Source of the DNA: Niameybacter massiliensis
GTDB taxonomy: Bacteria; Bacillota; Clostridia; Lachnospirales; Cellulosilyticaceae
Direction of reading: 5' to 3'
NCBI RefSeq assembly: GCF_001282685.1
Contig: NZ_LN875035.1
Span: 3,166,411-3,230,410, forward strand
Length of the DNA: 64,000 nt
The first letter of the stretch is position 1, and each line of letters begins with the position of its first letter. Positions 17,546 through 27,570 of this stretch are shown here, in pieces. A model generated the notes under the pieces. It searched no databases and was not told the origin of the DNA. It worked only from the letters and a program-made list of their open reading frames with translations. Position numbers and translations under genes: made by a program.

Positions 17546-19522
17546 TTAAGAGAAATGATTAACTTCTTCTTCTAATGTTTGTGTTACTTTATAAAGTTTA
17601 TCAATGCGTTTTTGCATATCTGCAATATAGTGTAATTGTTCTTGTGTTGTTGCTGAGACTTCCTCCGCAACAGCTGATGAATCTTGTCCCTCAACAGCTA
17701 CACTACCTACTCGTTTATATACATCATCTTTTTGCTCATTAATAATCTCACTACTTGCAGCAATCGCTTGTATTTTTTCTAACATCTCTATAATGGCTGT
17801 ATTAACCTTTTCAAAGCTTGTTTCTGTTTGTTGTACCGCACTATATTGTTTTTGTAATACATCTTTACTATCTTTAGCTATAGCAACTGTGGCCTTAGAT
17901 TGACCCTGTACCTTACTAATAAGACTTACTATTTCTTCTGTAGCAACTTGACACTGATCTGCTAATTTACGTACTTCATTTGCAACAACTGCAAAGCCTT
18001 TTCCATTCTCACCAGCCCTTGCTGCCTCAATACTTGCATTAAGAGATAATAAATTAGTTTGCTGAGCAATACTACTTATCGTTTCAATAATCATTGTAAT
18101 CTGTGAAACACTTTCATTTACTTGATCGATAGATTCAAAGATTGTCTCAGATATGCTATTATTTTTAACATTTGCTTCTTGTAAAACCTTTACAAACTGT
18201 AGTCCATCCATCGCAATTTCTTTCGTTGTGTCTGACACTCTACTAATGTTAGAGATATTTTCTGCTATAGTTTGAATCTCCTCGCCTAACATGCGTACGC
18301 TAGCTACTGTACTTTCTAATTCTTCAGCTTGATTAGATGTATTATGTGCAATCTCATTAGTAGCTTGTGCTACTTGATTGGTTGATTCTTTTACATTTTC
18401 TGATGCTTCTGAGAGGATTCTAGATGACTTATTGACACTCATTGAAGTATCTTTAATTTTTCCTATCATCCTACTAAGGTGCGTAATCATTTCATTAAAG
18501 TCTCTAGCTATGTCTCCTAACTCATCTTGCTTCTTTAGAATGTTCCCTTCTAAATAGGCATGACTGAGTTCCCCCCTTGCTGCGGTATTAAGCTTTTGTG
18601 ATATCAGTTTAATAGGATTTGTTAAGGCTCTTACTAATAATATAGCAATAAATGCTGCTACAATAACAATTAGAACTGCAATCAATATTAGATTAACAAT
18701 CATTTGATTGAGTTCAGTATAAGCTACTCTTTCATCATTTTCTGCTACAATTCCCCAATCAATTTCTTGTAATGGGCTAAAGCTTGCTAAAATATTCTTG
18801 CCTTCTTTCTTATACTTAATCGTTCCTATTTCTTCATTAATCACCTTTTGTACAGGTTCATAATCTAAATAGCTTATAATTTCCTCCTCAACCTCTACAT
18901 CAGGATGAGCAATTAAGTTCCCTTTATCATCTACGATATATGTATTAACACCTGTTTTTTCATGCTCCATCTTAAGCATATCAATGAACTTTGAAATGTC
19001 TATGTTCACTGCACATACCCCTGCTGCTTGCCCATATTTCATCACTGGAGTATAGTACATGACTATAACGTTATTATTCTTTTGTGAAATCATAACATCT
19101 GTAAAGCCCTCTTGTCCCTTCATTCCATTAATGAAATATTCACGGTCTGCTCTATTAACTAATTTATCTTTTCCTTTAGAATTATAAATTTGGTCCCCTT
19201 TAGGATTTAAAACATATACATCTGTAATAACTTCACTTAACTGGATTGCTTGCCTTGCACGTTCTCCAATAGCCTCATATGTCATTTCTTCTAATATGCC
19301 GATATCATTAGCGAGTAGCTTTATAAGTGTTTTTGCTTCTTTTAAAGGTTGTTCTATACTCACACTTATAAGGTTTCTATTATTTTCCTGCACCCAATAA
19401 ACTTCTTTGACCTTATCTACATAGACCTTTGTTCCCATATAGATACTTACAATGGCCGTTGGAAGAATTGCAATACATAATATCAGCACCATTATCTTTG
19501 CCTTAATACTTTTTAGATTCAT
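17546..19522 (-). CDS. Methyl-accepting chemotaxis protein with dCache sensor
   Basis: A 658-residue transmembrane receptor. One membrane segment near residues 10-30 is followed by a large extracytoplasmic dCache-type domain (about 35-270; [19 protein letters not shown] and [14 protein letters not shown]). A second membrane segment (about 275-298) is followed by HAMP and the cytoplasmic signalling region. The hairpin tip [20 protein letters not shown] is the universal MCP signature. The start follows GGGGGAAACT. The ligand is unknown; dCache domains often bind amino acids or carboxylates. It is divergent from a second, structurally different receptor. Confidence 0.93.
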   Translation of the reverse strand: MNLKSIKAKIMVLILCIAILPTAIVSIYMGTKVYVDKVKEVYWVQENNRNLISVSIEQPLKEAKTLIKLLANDIGILEEMTYEAIGERARQAIQLSEVITDVYVLNPKGDQIYNSKGKDKLVNRADREYFINGMKGQEGFTDVMISQKNNNVIVMYYTPVMKYGQAAGVCAVNIDISKFIDMLKMEHEKTGVNTYIVDDKGNLIAHPDVEVEEEIISYLDYEPVQKVINEEIGTIKYKKEGKNILASFSPLQEIDWGIVAENDERVAYTELNQMIVNLILIAVLIVIVAAFIAILLVRALTNPIKLISQKLNTAARGELSHAYLEGNILKKQDELGDIARDFNEMITHLSRMIGKIKDTSMSVNKSSRILSEASENVKESTNQVAQATNEIAHNTSNQAEELESTVASVRMLGEEIQTIAENISNISRVSDTTKEIAMDGLQFVKVLQEANVKNNSISETIFESIDQVNESVSQITMIIETISSIAQQTNLLSLNASIEAARAGENGKGFAVVANEVRKLADQCQVATEEIVSLISKVQGQSKATVAIAKDSKDVLQKQYSAVQQTETSFEKVNTAIIEMLEKIQAIAASSEIINEQKDDVYKRVGSVAVEGQDSSAVAEEVSATTQEQLHYIADMQKRIDKLYKVTQTLEEEVNHFS

Positions 19523-19736
19523 AGTTTCCCCCTGTTATAACACTTGATGATTTTTATTATTTTAAATTAATGTTTTGTTTTCATTCTTTTTGTTTATTTT
19601 ATCATTAATTGCAATATTTTCCTACATATTCTATCATGACTTGTGTTTATTTTCAATCTAGTATATAGTTATTCTTAGTTAATATTTAAACTTATAGTAT
19701 CTAAATATACTATAAACAAATTATTTAGGAGATCTT

Positions 19737-21230
19737 ATGACAGAATCAAATATAAAAATACTCACAAACAAAAATTTCTTACTTTTAAATTGGATCTTAG
19801 CCATTGTTTATTCATTCGGTATTTGCTTTTCTTATTATCGTGGCTCTATTGATCTTATCCCTACGATATTAGTTATTACCTTTATGTTAGTTCCTGTTTG
19901 CATAAGTACATTTGTTTATCGTTCTAATCCAACATGTCACTTTATTCATCGTATCTGTGCGGCCCCCTTTGGAATAGGTTATTTGATTGGTATTTTATCT
20001 TATCGTTCACTTGTATCACCTATGCTCGTTATACCTATGCTTATAAATGCTAGTTTCTACCTAGATCTTGGCCTACTGAAACGTGTTTTTGTAGCAGTTA
20101 TTGGTATGAATCTTATTTGGTGTACGCGCTTCTATGATGCTACAACCTCTACAGTTATTCTCATGCAATTTTTCATTTTAATCGTTGTATTTGTATCTAT
20201 CTATATCGTTACAAGATTTAATAAAATGGTCAGAACTTCTGTTATTGAAGAAGGTAAAAAGGTCAGTCTTGCTCATCAACAACAACTAGAAACTATTGAA
20301 AAGCTTACTCAAGCTATTAATCTTTTGACACAAAACACTTCTAACTTATCCTTTACTATTGATGCTGTTGAAGGTGGGTCACAAGCTATTTATGAATCTA
20401 TTAAAGTCATTAATACAGGTTGTGAAAATACTACAACAAATATTATGCAACAAACGACTGCAACCAATAATATTCAGGAGCAAATTAAGGAAACATCCGA
20501 ACTATCAACTAAAATCAACAAATCCTCTGAAGAAGGATTCCTTGTCTTTAAAGAAGTTCTAGATACAATTCAAGCATTATCAACTACTTCTACTAAAATT
20601 GATCAAAAAAATACAACTTTGTATACTGTCTGTGAACGTTTAATTCAAAAAACGAAAGAAGTTCAAGGTATTATTTCTATGATTACAAGCATTTCTGAAC
20701 AGACTAATCTTCTTTCGTTAAATGCTTCTATTGAGGCAGCTCGTGCAGGCGAAAGTGGACGTGGCTTTGCTGTTGTTGCAAATGAAGTTAAGACACTAGC
20801 TGAGCAAAGTAAAACTTCTGCTAGTGCAGTAGGCACTATCCTCTGGGATTTACAAGTAGAAGTCGAAAGTGTATTTGAAGAAGTCTCTTCTCTTACACAT
20901 ATTAATTCAGAAGCTATCAATCTTATTTCAACTACAGATACTCAAATTAACACCTTAAATCATCTATTAGTAACTTTAAATCAATCACTAAGTATTATTA
21001 ATCAAAAGATCCTCAATACACTTGATTCCAATGAATCTATTGAATCAAGTATTAGACAGGTAAATGCAATCTCACAAGAAACACTCTCTCACACTCAAGA
21101 AGCTTTTGCTCATATTGAAGAATACTTATCTGAGACTGAGCACGCTAAAGCCTTTATTCAAGACCTTACACAGCTTACGAAGGACCTAGAGTCTCTTGTA
21201 TCTCGTACTGATGCTCAAAATATCAGCTAG
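19737..21230 (+). CDS. Methyl-accepting chemotaxis protein with polytopic N-terminal membrane domain
   Basis: A 497-residue receptor. About six hydrophobic segments fill residues 15-165 instead of an extracellular sensor, then comes a signalling domain with [20 protein letters not shown] at its tip. No clear HAMP domain is visible between them. Such receptors may sense membrane state, energy or a ligand within the membrane; this is inference. The start follows AGGAGATCTT. It is monocistronic with a very strong terminator, and divergent from the dCache receptor. Confidence 0.9.
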   Translation: MTESNIKILTNKNFLLLNWILAIVYSFGICFSYYRGSIDLIPTILVITFMLVPVCISTFVYRSNPTCHFIHRICAAPFGIGYLIGILSYRSLVSPMLVIPMLINASFYLDLGLLKRVFVAVIGMNLIWCTRFYDATTSTVILMQFFILIVVFVSIYIVTRFNKMVRTSVIEEGKKVSLAHQQQLETIEKLTQAINLLTQNTSNLSFTIDAVEGGSQAIYESIKVINTGCENTTTNIMQQTTATNNIQEQIKETSELSTKINKSSEEGFLVFKEVLDTIQALSTTSTKIDQKNTTLYTVCERLIQKTKEVQGIISMITSISEQTNLLSLNASIEAARAGESGRGFAVVANEVKTLAEQSKTSASAVGTILWDLQVEVESVFEEVSSLTHINSEAINLISTTDTQINTLNHLLVTLNQSLSIINQKILNTLDSNESIESSIRQVNAISQETLSHTQEAFAHIEEYLSETEHAKAFIQDLTQLTKDLESLVSRTDAQNIS

Positions 21231-21260
21231 ATTGATTGTATTAATATTTCTTCTTTTTAT

Positions 21261-21308
21261 AACAAATAGGGGACTATTACACTTGAATGTAATAGTCCCC
21301 TATTTGTT
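21261..21308 (+). terminator. Terminator of the polytopic chemotaxis receptor
   Basis: A 21-bp perfect stem (21261-21281 with 21288-21308) with a 6-base loop. It lacks a long T-run on the right, but the stem is very stable. Confidence 0.8.
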
Positions 21309-21397
21309 GTTCAGAAACTTCTCAGCTATCGTCCTAATAGCTTAAATATAAATGATTTATCTGCTTAAAATAGCGTCTTAGATGATCTCCCAAAAAC

Positions 21398-21429
21398 AAA
21401 AGCACGTATAGATAATCTATACGTGCTTT
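21398..21429 (-). terminator. tRNA-Lys transcript terminator
   Basis: A near-perfect 15-bp hairpin around AGCACGTATAGAT, 8 bp past the tRNA 3' end, with a T-rich leftward tail. Confidence 0.75.
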
Positions 21430-21436
21430 AAAATAG

Positions 21437-21509
21437 TGAACCGTCTGGGACTCGAACCCAGGACCCTCAGATTAAGAGTCTGATGCTCTACCAACTAAGC
21501 TAACGATCC
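21437..21509 (-). tRNA. tRNA-Lys (CTT anticodon)
   Basis: A cloverleaf of 73 nt. The anticodon stem TCAGA/TCTGA encloses a CTCTTAA loop with CTT at the anticodon position. The T-arm is CTGGG-TTCGAGT-CCCAG. The acceptor stem has G-T wobbles, and the discriminator is A. CCA is not encoded. The other Lys tRNAs in the window carry TTT. Confidence 0.95.
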
Positions 21510-21536
21510 ATTTGTTGTAAATTTGTTTACTTGATT

Positions 21537-21565
21537 ATTATATACCTACTTGTACAGAAAGTAAA
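21537..21565 (-). promoter_or_regulatory. Promoter of tRNA-Lys
   Basis: Leftward -35 TTTACT (21560-21565), 17-bp spacer and -10 TATAAT (21537-21542), about 27 nt before the mature tRNA. The same -35 hexamer and spacing occur before the tRNA array at 57.4 kb. Confidence 0.6.
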
Positions 21566-21578
21566 GTATTTTTTAGAT

Positions 21579-21614
21579 AAAAGCGTCCGAAAAACTTATT
21601 TTTCAGACGCTTTT
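21579..21614 (-). terminator. secDF operon terminator
   Basis: Stem AAAAGCGTC/GACGCTTTT with an inner GAAAAA/TTTTTC extension, 27 bp past the secF stop. Confidence 0.8.
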
Positions 21615-21641
21615 GATATTGTATACATTATAGTGCATTTA

Positions 21642-22583
21642 TTATTTCTTTTTAGCTTTAGACTCTGTTACTTTGTTCTTATTACGATTTCTTTGGAACT
21701 TTCTCATTTCATACCATAATGGGCTGGCAATGAAGATTGATGAGTAAGTACCTGCAACAATACCAATTACAAGTGGGAAAGCAAATTCCTTAACAGAAGA
21801 TACTCCAAGAATGTAAAGAAGAACAACCATTACTAATGTTGTAATTGATGTATTGATAGAACGTGTTATAGTTTGTCCCACACTCATGTCAATAATTTCT
21901 TCATCACTTCCTTTGATTCTTCCTTTATTCTCACGAATACGGTCAAAGATAATGATTGTATCATTAATAGAGTACCCAATAATAGTAAGCATCGCTGCAA
22001 TAAATGTATTATTAAGTGGAATTCTAAATAATGCATACACCCCTAACATAATAAGTACGTTATGAAGAAGGGCAAGTACAGCACTTGCACCAAATTTAAA
22101 GTCTTTGAATCTAAATGAAATGTAGATAAGCATTAAGATTGCCCCAAGTGCAACTGCTTGTAAAGCTTTCATTTTGAATTCTGGACTAATTGTTGGAGAG
22201 AAGTTATCATCTTTTAAAAGAATGTCACCTTTTTCTCCTGTTAAATTATATTTTTCAACTAATGCATTATAAAGTTTTGTTCTCTCTTCTGATGTAGTTG
22301 GGTGCATTGTAATAATAATTTGAGTTGTACCAGTTACCTTTTGAATACGAGGTGCTACGTCTGGTAAGAGCTCATTAATAAGTGGCATAATATCAGTTTG
22401 TGGATCAATATCTGTGCCTAGATCCATTTGCATAACGGAACCACCTTTAAACTCAATATCATAGTTTAAGATGCCTTGTCCACGTGCTGCATTAAATGGC
22501 ATTGCGAGGAGCCCGATAAGAATGAGGACTGAGGAAAGAATGAAGAAAATCTTTCTTCTTTCGATAACTTTTAAATTATTCAT
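21642..22583 (-). CDS. secF: Protein translocase subunit SecF
   Basis: A 313-residue integral membrane protein, partner of SecD, that uses proton motive force to aid Sec-dependent export. One N-terminal membrane segment is followed by a periplasm-side loop with DIEFKGGSVMQMDLG (the FxGG motif) and five further segments (SINDTIIIFDRIRENKG is the family signature in the fourth region). The tail is Lys-rich. It starts 3 bp after secD, so they are cotranscribed. Confidence 0.95.
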   Translation of the reverse strand: MNNLKVIERRKIFFILSSVLILIGLLAMPFNAARGQGILNYDIEFKGGSVMQMDLGTDIDPQTDIMPLINELLPDVAPRIQKVTGTTQIIITMHPTTSEERTKLYNALVEKYNLTGEKGDILLKDDNFSPTISPEFKMKALQAVALGAILMLIYISFRFKDFKFGASAVLALLHNVLIMLGVYALFRIPLNNTFIAAMLTIIGYSINDTIIIFDRIRENKGRIKGSDEEIIDMSVGQTITRSINTSITTLVMVVLLYILGVSSVKEFAFPLVIGIVAGTYSSIFIASPLWYEMRKFQRNRNKNKVTESKAKKK

Positions 22584-22586
22584 CGC

Positions 22587-23855
22587 TTATGCCCTCCCCT
22601 CTTCAGTCTTTTGTTTCACGCCATATAAAGCTGGCTTATCAATACCCATACTCACTAAAAGTTTAAGTAAGAACCTTGTTACAACAAGTGCTGTAAACAT
22701 AGATACTACAATACCTACTGCAAGTGTTGTTGCGAAGCTCTTAATAACCCCTGTACCTAATGTATAAAGTACCGCTGCTGCAATAAGTGTTGTTACGTTA
22801 CCATCTAAAATACCGCTGAAGGCTTTGTTGAAACCTGCATCGATTGATGAACGTACACTTTTTCCAGCTTTAAGTTCTTCTTTGATACGTGTAAAGATAA
22901 TAACGTTCGCATCTACTGCCATACCAATTGAGAGGATAATACCTGCAATACCTGGTAATGTAAGTGTTGAACCCATTAAGCTTAATGCAATCATAAGAAG
23001 TCCTACGTAAATAATAAGTGCAAGGTCTGCTGCCATACCACTTAATCTATAAAGCACAACCATGAATACTAAAATAAAGATAAATCCAATTAAACCTGCT
23101 TTAATACTTGTCTCAAGTGCACCCATACCAAGTTTTGCACCTACACCATTTGAAGAAATATCAGTAAGTGCGAAAGGTAATGCCCCTGCATTAATACGTT
23201 CAGCTAATTGCTTAGCTGAGTCTGTTGTAAAGTTACCTGAGATCATACCATTTCCATCTGTGATTGCATCTTTGATGTTGGCAGAACTAATGACTTGTTC
23301 ATCAAGTGTAATATAAATACCTTTGCCTATATTGTTTTTTGTAAACTCAGCAAAGAGTTTTGTTCCTTCATCATCCATTTTGATTGAAACAACTGGTTCT
23401 TGAGCACCCATATTATTTGTAACAATTTGAGCGGTTGCTTCTTTAATATTCTTACCTGTTACAACTTCGTTACCATCTTGATCGTAGAATTTAAGCATAG
23501 CTGCTGCACCGATACTTTTGATGGCTGCTTGTGCATCGTCTACCCCTGGAATATCTACACGAATACGATTATTTCCCTCTTGAGAAACATCTGCTTCTGT
23601 GTACCCCTCTTTGTCTAACCTTGTACGAATCATTTGTACTGCTGCTGCCATATCGGATTCTGTTGGATTCTCGATAGCTGCTTCATAAACGATGTTTACC
23701 CCACCTTGGAGGTCAAGTCCCAGTTTGATATTTTCAATACCAAATGTGTTCTTTTCCCCAAGCCCAAAGTAAGCAAGATATGAAAGACCGGCTGCAACAA
23801 CAAGCATAAGTACAAACAAACCAATACTTTTTAGCTTTTGATTGCCTTGTTTCAT
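22587..23855 (-). CDS. secD: Protein translocase subunit SecD
   Basis: A 422-residue membrane protein of the RND superfamily. The N-terminal segment is followed by the LGLDLQGGVNIVYEA motif of the P1 head, and DANVIIFTRIKEELKAG is the conserved transmembrane signature. It is shorter than proteobacterial SecD, as is usual in clostridia. It lies directly downstream of the SCIFF maturase gene, an arrangement conserved in many clostridia. Confidence 0.95.
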   Translation of the reverse strand: MKQGNQKLKSIGLFVLMLVVAAGLSYLAYFGLGEKNTFGIENIKLGLDLQGGVNIVYEAAIENPTESDMAAAVQMIRTRLDKEGYTEADVSQEGNNRIRVDIPGVDDAQAAIKSIGAAAMLKFYDQDGNEVVTGKNIKEATAQIVTNNMGAQEPVVSIKMDDEGTKLFAEFTKNNIGKGIYITLDEQVISSANIKDAITDGNGMISGNFTTDSAKQLAERINAGALPFALTDISSNGVGAKLGMGALETSIKAGLIGFIFILVFMVVLYRLSGMAADLALIIYVGLLMIALSLMGSTLTLPGIAGIILSIGMAVDANVIIFTRIKEELKAGKSVRSSIDAGFNKAFSGILDGNVTTLIAAAVLYTLGTGVIKSFATTLAVGIVVSMFTALVVTRFLLKLLVSMGIDKPALYGVKQKTEEGRA

Positions 23856-23936
23856 TCCTTTTTCCTCCTTCGTGCCTTTAAACTCACTAAATTAATTATA
23901 TAATTTTTACTGTTTTTAGTCAAATTATCCTAATGT

Positions 23937-25292
23937 TTATTCACTTAATTCCGCTTTTAAGCCAATAGCACATTCAAGACGTTTCTTTTGCATTTCACAG
24001 CCAACTTCATAAGTTGAGTTAATATCTCCATTAAAATTATAAGAGTTTGCTGCACAGCCACCACTACAGAAGAATTTTGCCCAACATTCTGTACATTCAT
24101 GCTTGCTGTATACATTACATTTCTCGAATTTTTTACGTTGTTCGATGTTTTCTACGCCTTTCCAAACATCACCCATTTTAAACTCTGGCATACCTACAAA
24201 TTGGTGACATGGATAAAGTTCACCTGTTGGTGTTGCTGCAAGGTATTCTGAACCTGAACCACAACCTGCAAGACGTTTATGTACACATGGACCACCTGTT
24301 AAGTCAACCATGAAGTGGAAGAAGTTAAAGCATTTACCTTCTTCTTTGTGACGACGAAGCATTTCTTTTGCAAGACGCTCATATTCACTACAAATTGTTG
24401 CCATATCTCCTGCTTGAAGTGCATAATCCATTTCTGCTGGTGCAACTACTGGTTCCACAGATACTTCATCAAATCCTTGATCTGCCATGTGAAGTACATC
24501 ACTTGCAAAGTCTGTATTATGATGTGTGAATGTTCCACGGATGTAGTATTGTTTACCACCACGTTTTTCTACAAGCTTTTTGAACTTAGGCATAATCACG
24601 TCGTAGCTGCCTTTTCCATTGCATGTTGGGCGCATATGATCATTTACTTCTGGGCGTCCATCAAGACTAAGTACAACATTGTACATATTTTCATTTAAAT
24701 AATCGATGATTTCATCATTAAGAAGAACACCATTTGTTGTCATTGTAAATCTGAAATTTTTGCCTGTTTCAGATTCAATACTTCTTGCATATTCTACTAC
24801 ACCTTTAACCACTTCAAAGTTCATAAGTGGTTCTCCACCAAAGAAGTCTACTTCGATATTTTTACGGTGTCCTGAGTTTTTAGCTAAAAAGTCAATAGCT
24901 GCTTTACCTACTTCAAGAGTCATCATCCCACGGTCACCATGGTATTCTCCCTCACCTGCAAAACAATATTTACATTTTAAGTTACAGTCATGTGCTACAT
25001 GTAAGCAAAGTGCTTTGACAACTGGTTCTCTATCTAAGAACGCTGGTACAAGATCTTTATATGTATCCTCAGTATCAAGCATACCTTCTTCTTGTAAAGT
25101 TTTAAGCTCATCAATTGCTTCTGCTAACTCTTCTTTGTTATATTTATTTTCATATTTTGTTACAACTTCCTCTTTTGACATAGCAAGTACATCTTCTACG
25201 ATGTCATAAGCTACATCATCAATAATATGGATTGCACCACTATGGATATCCATTAAAATATTTGAGTCCTCAAATCTAAATTTATGTATCAT
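23937..25292 (-). CDS. scfB: SCIFF ranthipeptide maturase, radical SAM/SPASM
   Basis: A 451-residue enzyme that introduces thioether crosslinks into the six-cysteine SCIFF peptide. The N-terminus (MIHKFRFEDSNILMDIHSG) is a peptide-recognition-like region. The radical SAM motif CNLKCKYCFAGEGEYHG (CxxxCxxC) lies at about residues 104-111. A C-terminal SPASM region with many cysteines (CHQFVG, CNVYSKHECTECWAKFFCSGGC) binds auxiliary clusters. The precursor gene is 112 bp upstream, with a hairpin between. The start follows AAAGGA. The product's biological role remains poorly understood in the family. Confidence 0.95.
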   Translation of the reverse strand: MIHKFRFEDSNILMDIHSGAIHIIDDVAYDIVEDVLAMSKEEVVTKYENKYNKEELAEAIDELKTLQEEGMLDTEDTYKDLVPAFLDREPVVKALCLHVAHDCNLKCKYCFAGEGEYHGDRGMMTLEVGKAAIDFLAKNSGHRKNIEVDFFGGEPLMNFEVVKGVVEYARSIESETGKNFRFTMTTNGVLLNDEIIDYLNENMYNVVLSLDGRPEVNDHMRPTCNGKGSYDVIMPKFKKLVEKRGGKQYYIRGTFTHHNTDFASDVLHMADQGFDEVSVEPVVAPAEMDYALQAGDMATICSEYERLAKEMLRRHKEEGKCFNFFHFMVDLTGGPCVHKRLAGCGSGSEYLAATPTGELYPCHQFVGMPEFKMGDVWKGVENIEQRKKFEKCNVYSKHECTECWAKFFCSGGCAANSYNFNGDINSTYEVGCEMQKKRLECAIGLKAELSE

Positions 25293-25364
25293 CTTTTTTT
25301 CCTTTCTATGTCGTAAGGCATCTATTATAACTGGATTTGGGTTTAAAGGGGCCTAGCATGAATT

Positions 25365-25390
25365 AAGCTTTCAACCTAAGTTGAAAGCTT
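25365..25390 (-). terminator. Hairpin between SCIFF precursor and maturase genes
   Basis: An 11-bp perfect stem (25365-25375 with 25380-25390) with a 4-base loop, 14 bp after the precursor stop. There is no long T-run on the leftward strand, so it is more likely a partial terminator or mRNA-stabilising stem than a full stop. Confidence 0.55.
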
Positions 25391-25404
25391 AATAAAAGTC
25401 AAAC

Positions 25405-25542
25405 TTATTTTTCGCAAGCTTGATTCCCTACAGTACAAGATGTTTTACATGCTGATTGGCATGATGTTTGGCATTCACCACAACCACCTTTAGCGGCACT
25501 GTTTTTTAAGTTTTTAGTGTTAAGTGTTTTAACGTGTTTCAT
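25405..25542 (-). CDS. scfA: Six-cysteine peptide SCIFF precursor
   Basis: A 45-residue ribosomally made precursor (MKHVKTLNTKNLKNSAAKGG leader part) with exactly six cysteines in its C-terminal 27 residues, CGEC, then CQSACKTSC and one near the end. This is the defining pattern of 'six cysteines in forty-five residues'. The crosslinking enzyme is encoded next. The ATG at 25542 follows GAGGAGGG; an upstream in-frame extension lacks a ribosome site. An out-of-frame ATG overlaps the start region. Confidence 0.95.
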   Translation of the reverse strand: MKHVKTLNTKNLKNSAAKGGCGECQTSCQSACKTSCTVGNQACEK

Positions 25543-25614
25543 TGCATTTCCCTCCTCGCTATAAACCTTGAATATTATACCATATCCTGTGATATTTGAA
25601 AACATGGCTAAAAA

Positions 25615-26025
25615 TTATTTTTGGTTTACAACAGAGAACATACCAGCAATAGCGCTACTAATGAGTACAAGAACAGCCACGATTAACATGTAAGAAATAT
25701 TAAGTCCTTTAGCTCCTCCTGTTAAAGCACCAATAAGTATAAAGATGATTAAGTAACTCATTCCACCAATCAAGCCCCACTTGTAGCCCTCTTTCCCCTG
25801 TGGCTTAGCTGTGTCATACCCTACTAATGCTGCTGACGCAATTGTACCAATAATAATGATCCATTTTTCAAAATTTGGGCCAAGATTGGTATATGTAATA
25901 AGTAATGCTGCAAAGATAATAAAGATAGCTGTTAATGCATATGCCACAAGATTAGATTTAAAAAGTGTAACTGCAAGATCGCCTACATTGATGCTAGATT
26001 TTTTCTTACTCTTATGTTTGCTCAT
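25615..26025 (-). CDS. TIGR04086-type four-helix membrane protein
   Basis: A 136-residue protein with a basic N-terminus (MSKHKSKKKSS) and four hydrophobic segments. Composition and position immediately before a SCIFF gene match the TIGR04086 membrane family, whose function is unknown but which recurs beside SCIFF loci. The gap to scfA is 72 bp. GGAGGGGAG precedes the start. A role in exporting or housing the peptide is only a guess. Confidence 0.75.
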   Translation of the reverse strand: MSKHKSKKKSSINVGDLAVTLFKSNLVAYALTAIFIIFAALLITYTNLGPNFEKWIIIIGTIASAALVGYDTAKPQGKEGYKWGLIGGMSYLIIFILIGALTGGAKGLNISYMLIVAVLVLISSAIAGMFSVVNQK

Positions 26026-26122
26026 TTTCTCCCCTCCTTATTTAATGGCATTCTTATACATTTTACGTTCGAGGAGGCAGAAGTATGCTAAAATAGAAGT
26101 AATTTATTAAAGGAGGTTATTT

Positions 26123-26959
26123 ATGAAACGTATTGATTTACATGTTCATTCAAATAAATCAGATGGTACCCTAAGTCCAAGTGAAGTAGCTAAACTTGCA
26201 CATGCACAAGGCTTATGTGCTATCGCACTTACAGATCATGACACTATTGCTGGTATCAAAGAATGCCAAGAAACCGGCGAAAAATTTGGCTTAGAAGTTA
26301 TTCCAGGTATTGAACTTTCTGCTGATTATCATGGAAAAGAAATTCATATTCTAGGTCTTTATTTAGATTTATCTAACCCTATTCTTCACAAAACACTAAA
26401 GGCCTTTGTAGAAGCACGTGAAAAGCGTAATCAAGAAATGCTCGCAAAATTCCAAGCCTTAGGTTTTGACATTACTGAAGAGGATCTAGGACCACGTGAC
26501 CAACTCTCTATTATTGCCCGTCCTCATTTTGCACGTGCTATGATGAACAAAGGCTATGCTAACTCTATGGACGAAGTCTTTGAAAAATATATTACACCAG
26601 GTAAACCTGCTTATGTACAAAAAGCAGCACCTACTTTCAAAACGTGCATCGATTTAATCCATCAAGTAGGTGGTAAGGCTATTCTAGCTCATCCCTATAT
26701 TTATAAATTTGTTAATCAAAACCCTCTTCCAATGTTGGACGAGTTACGCTATAACGGCTTAGATGGCGTAGAAGTTATCTATCCAAAGCACTACGAACCA
26801 GAAACGCATCGCCTCACTCAATACTGCAAGAGCCATAATCTTATTATTACAGGTGGTAGCGACTTCCATGGTGATAATAAGCCTAATCTTCAAATTGGTT
26901 GTGGCTATGGAAAAACAGAAGTGCCTTATGAGTTATTAGAGCAATTTGTAAAAGCGTAA
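26123..26959 (+). CDS. PHP-domain phosphoesterase (YciV/RNase AM-like)
   Basis: A 278-residue PHP-family metal-dependent phosphoesterase. Metal-binding motifs appear in order: DLHVHSNKSDGTLSP, LTDHDTIAG, IPGIELSA, RPHFARAM, AILAHPY and GGSDFHGD. This set matches the group that includes 3',5'-nucleoside bisphosphate phosphatases and the 5'-3' RNase AM. The exact substrate is not certain. AAAGGAGG precedes the ATG. Divergent from the TIGR04086 gene. Confidence 0.88.
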   Translation: MKRIDLHVHSNKSDGTLSPSEVAKLAHAQGLCAIALTDHDTIAGIKECQETGEKFGLEVIPGIELSADYHGKEIHILGLYLDLSNPILHKTLKAFVEAREKRNQEMLAKFQALGFDITEEDLGPRDQLSIIARPHFARAMMNKGYANSMDEVFEKYITPGKPAYVQKAAPTFKTCIDLIHQVGGKAILAHPYIYKFVNQNPLPMLDELRYNGLDGVEVIYPKHYEPETHRLTQYCKSHNLIITGGSDFHGDNKPNLQIGCGYGKTEVPYELLEQFVKA

Positions 26960-27015
26960 AAATAAGCTTCATTCTCCCCTTTATGACATATATTAATATT
27001 AAGGGGGGTGTTACA

Positions 27016-27504
27016 TTGAAACGAAACATAACTTTTATTCTTTTCCTCTTAGGCATTGTTGTAATTTTTTTAGTTTATAGACGTTATCCCTTAGATTCTA
27101 ATCCTAGAACAATTCAACAGGTAGCAAAGAAAACTTTTAATTGCCCTGATGCACAAATTGTTCAACTGAGCCAGGATTCTGCAAAAAGCACTCAAGTTCT
27201 CTCTGACCGTTATGATACTTACTTCACACCTCAAGCTTTAGAAACTTTTTTAAAGCAACGATACAGTGATAAATATCATTTTCTTGCAAAGGAGTCCAAT
27301 AGACAGATTATCTTCGAGAAGATGACAATAAAAAAGGACTTAAATAGTCCTATCACTTATTACTTTGATATAACACTTAAAGTTAAATCTACCACTTCAT
27401 CTACCCATACACTAAAGGTAACTGGAAGTGTACAATTTATAAATAATAAAATAATTTCTATCCATTTTGAAGACCAGGACTTAGTATCACTTCTGGCGCC
27501 ATAA
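27016..27504 (+). CDS. Membrane-anchored extracytoplasmic protein, unknown
   Basis: A 162-residue protein with one N-terminal hydrophobic anchor (about residues 5-22) and a soluble remainder with beta-strand-like pattern and no cysteines. I do not recognise the family. The start is taken as TTG at 27016, because GGGGGG lies 7 bases upstream, whereas the upstream ATG (26983) has no ribosome site and would put charged residues before the anchor. It shares a bidirectional terminator with the convergent lipoprotein gene. Confidence 0.6.
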   Translation: MKRNITFILFLLGIVVIFLVYRRYPLDSNPRTIQQVAKKTFNCPDAQIVQLSQDSAKSTQVLSDRYDTYFTPQALETFLKQRYSDKYHFLAKESNRQIIFEKMTIKKDLNSPITYYFDITLKVKSTTSSTHTLKVTGSVQFINNKIISIHFEDQDLVSLLAP

Positions 27505-27520
27505 TGATTAGAAATACTAT

Positions 27521-27558
27521 AAAAGGGTATTGCACACTTGGTTGCGCAATACCCTTTT
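27521..27558. terminator. Bidirectional terminator
   Basis: A 13-bp stem (27521-27533 with 27546-27558) with A4 and T4 ends, between two convergent genes for cell-surface proteins. Confidence 0.88.
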
Positions 27559-27570
27559 AATTTTAACGTT

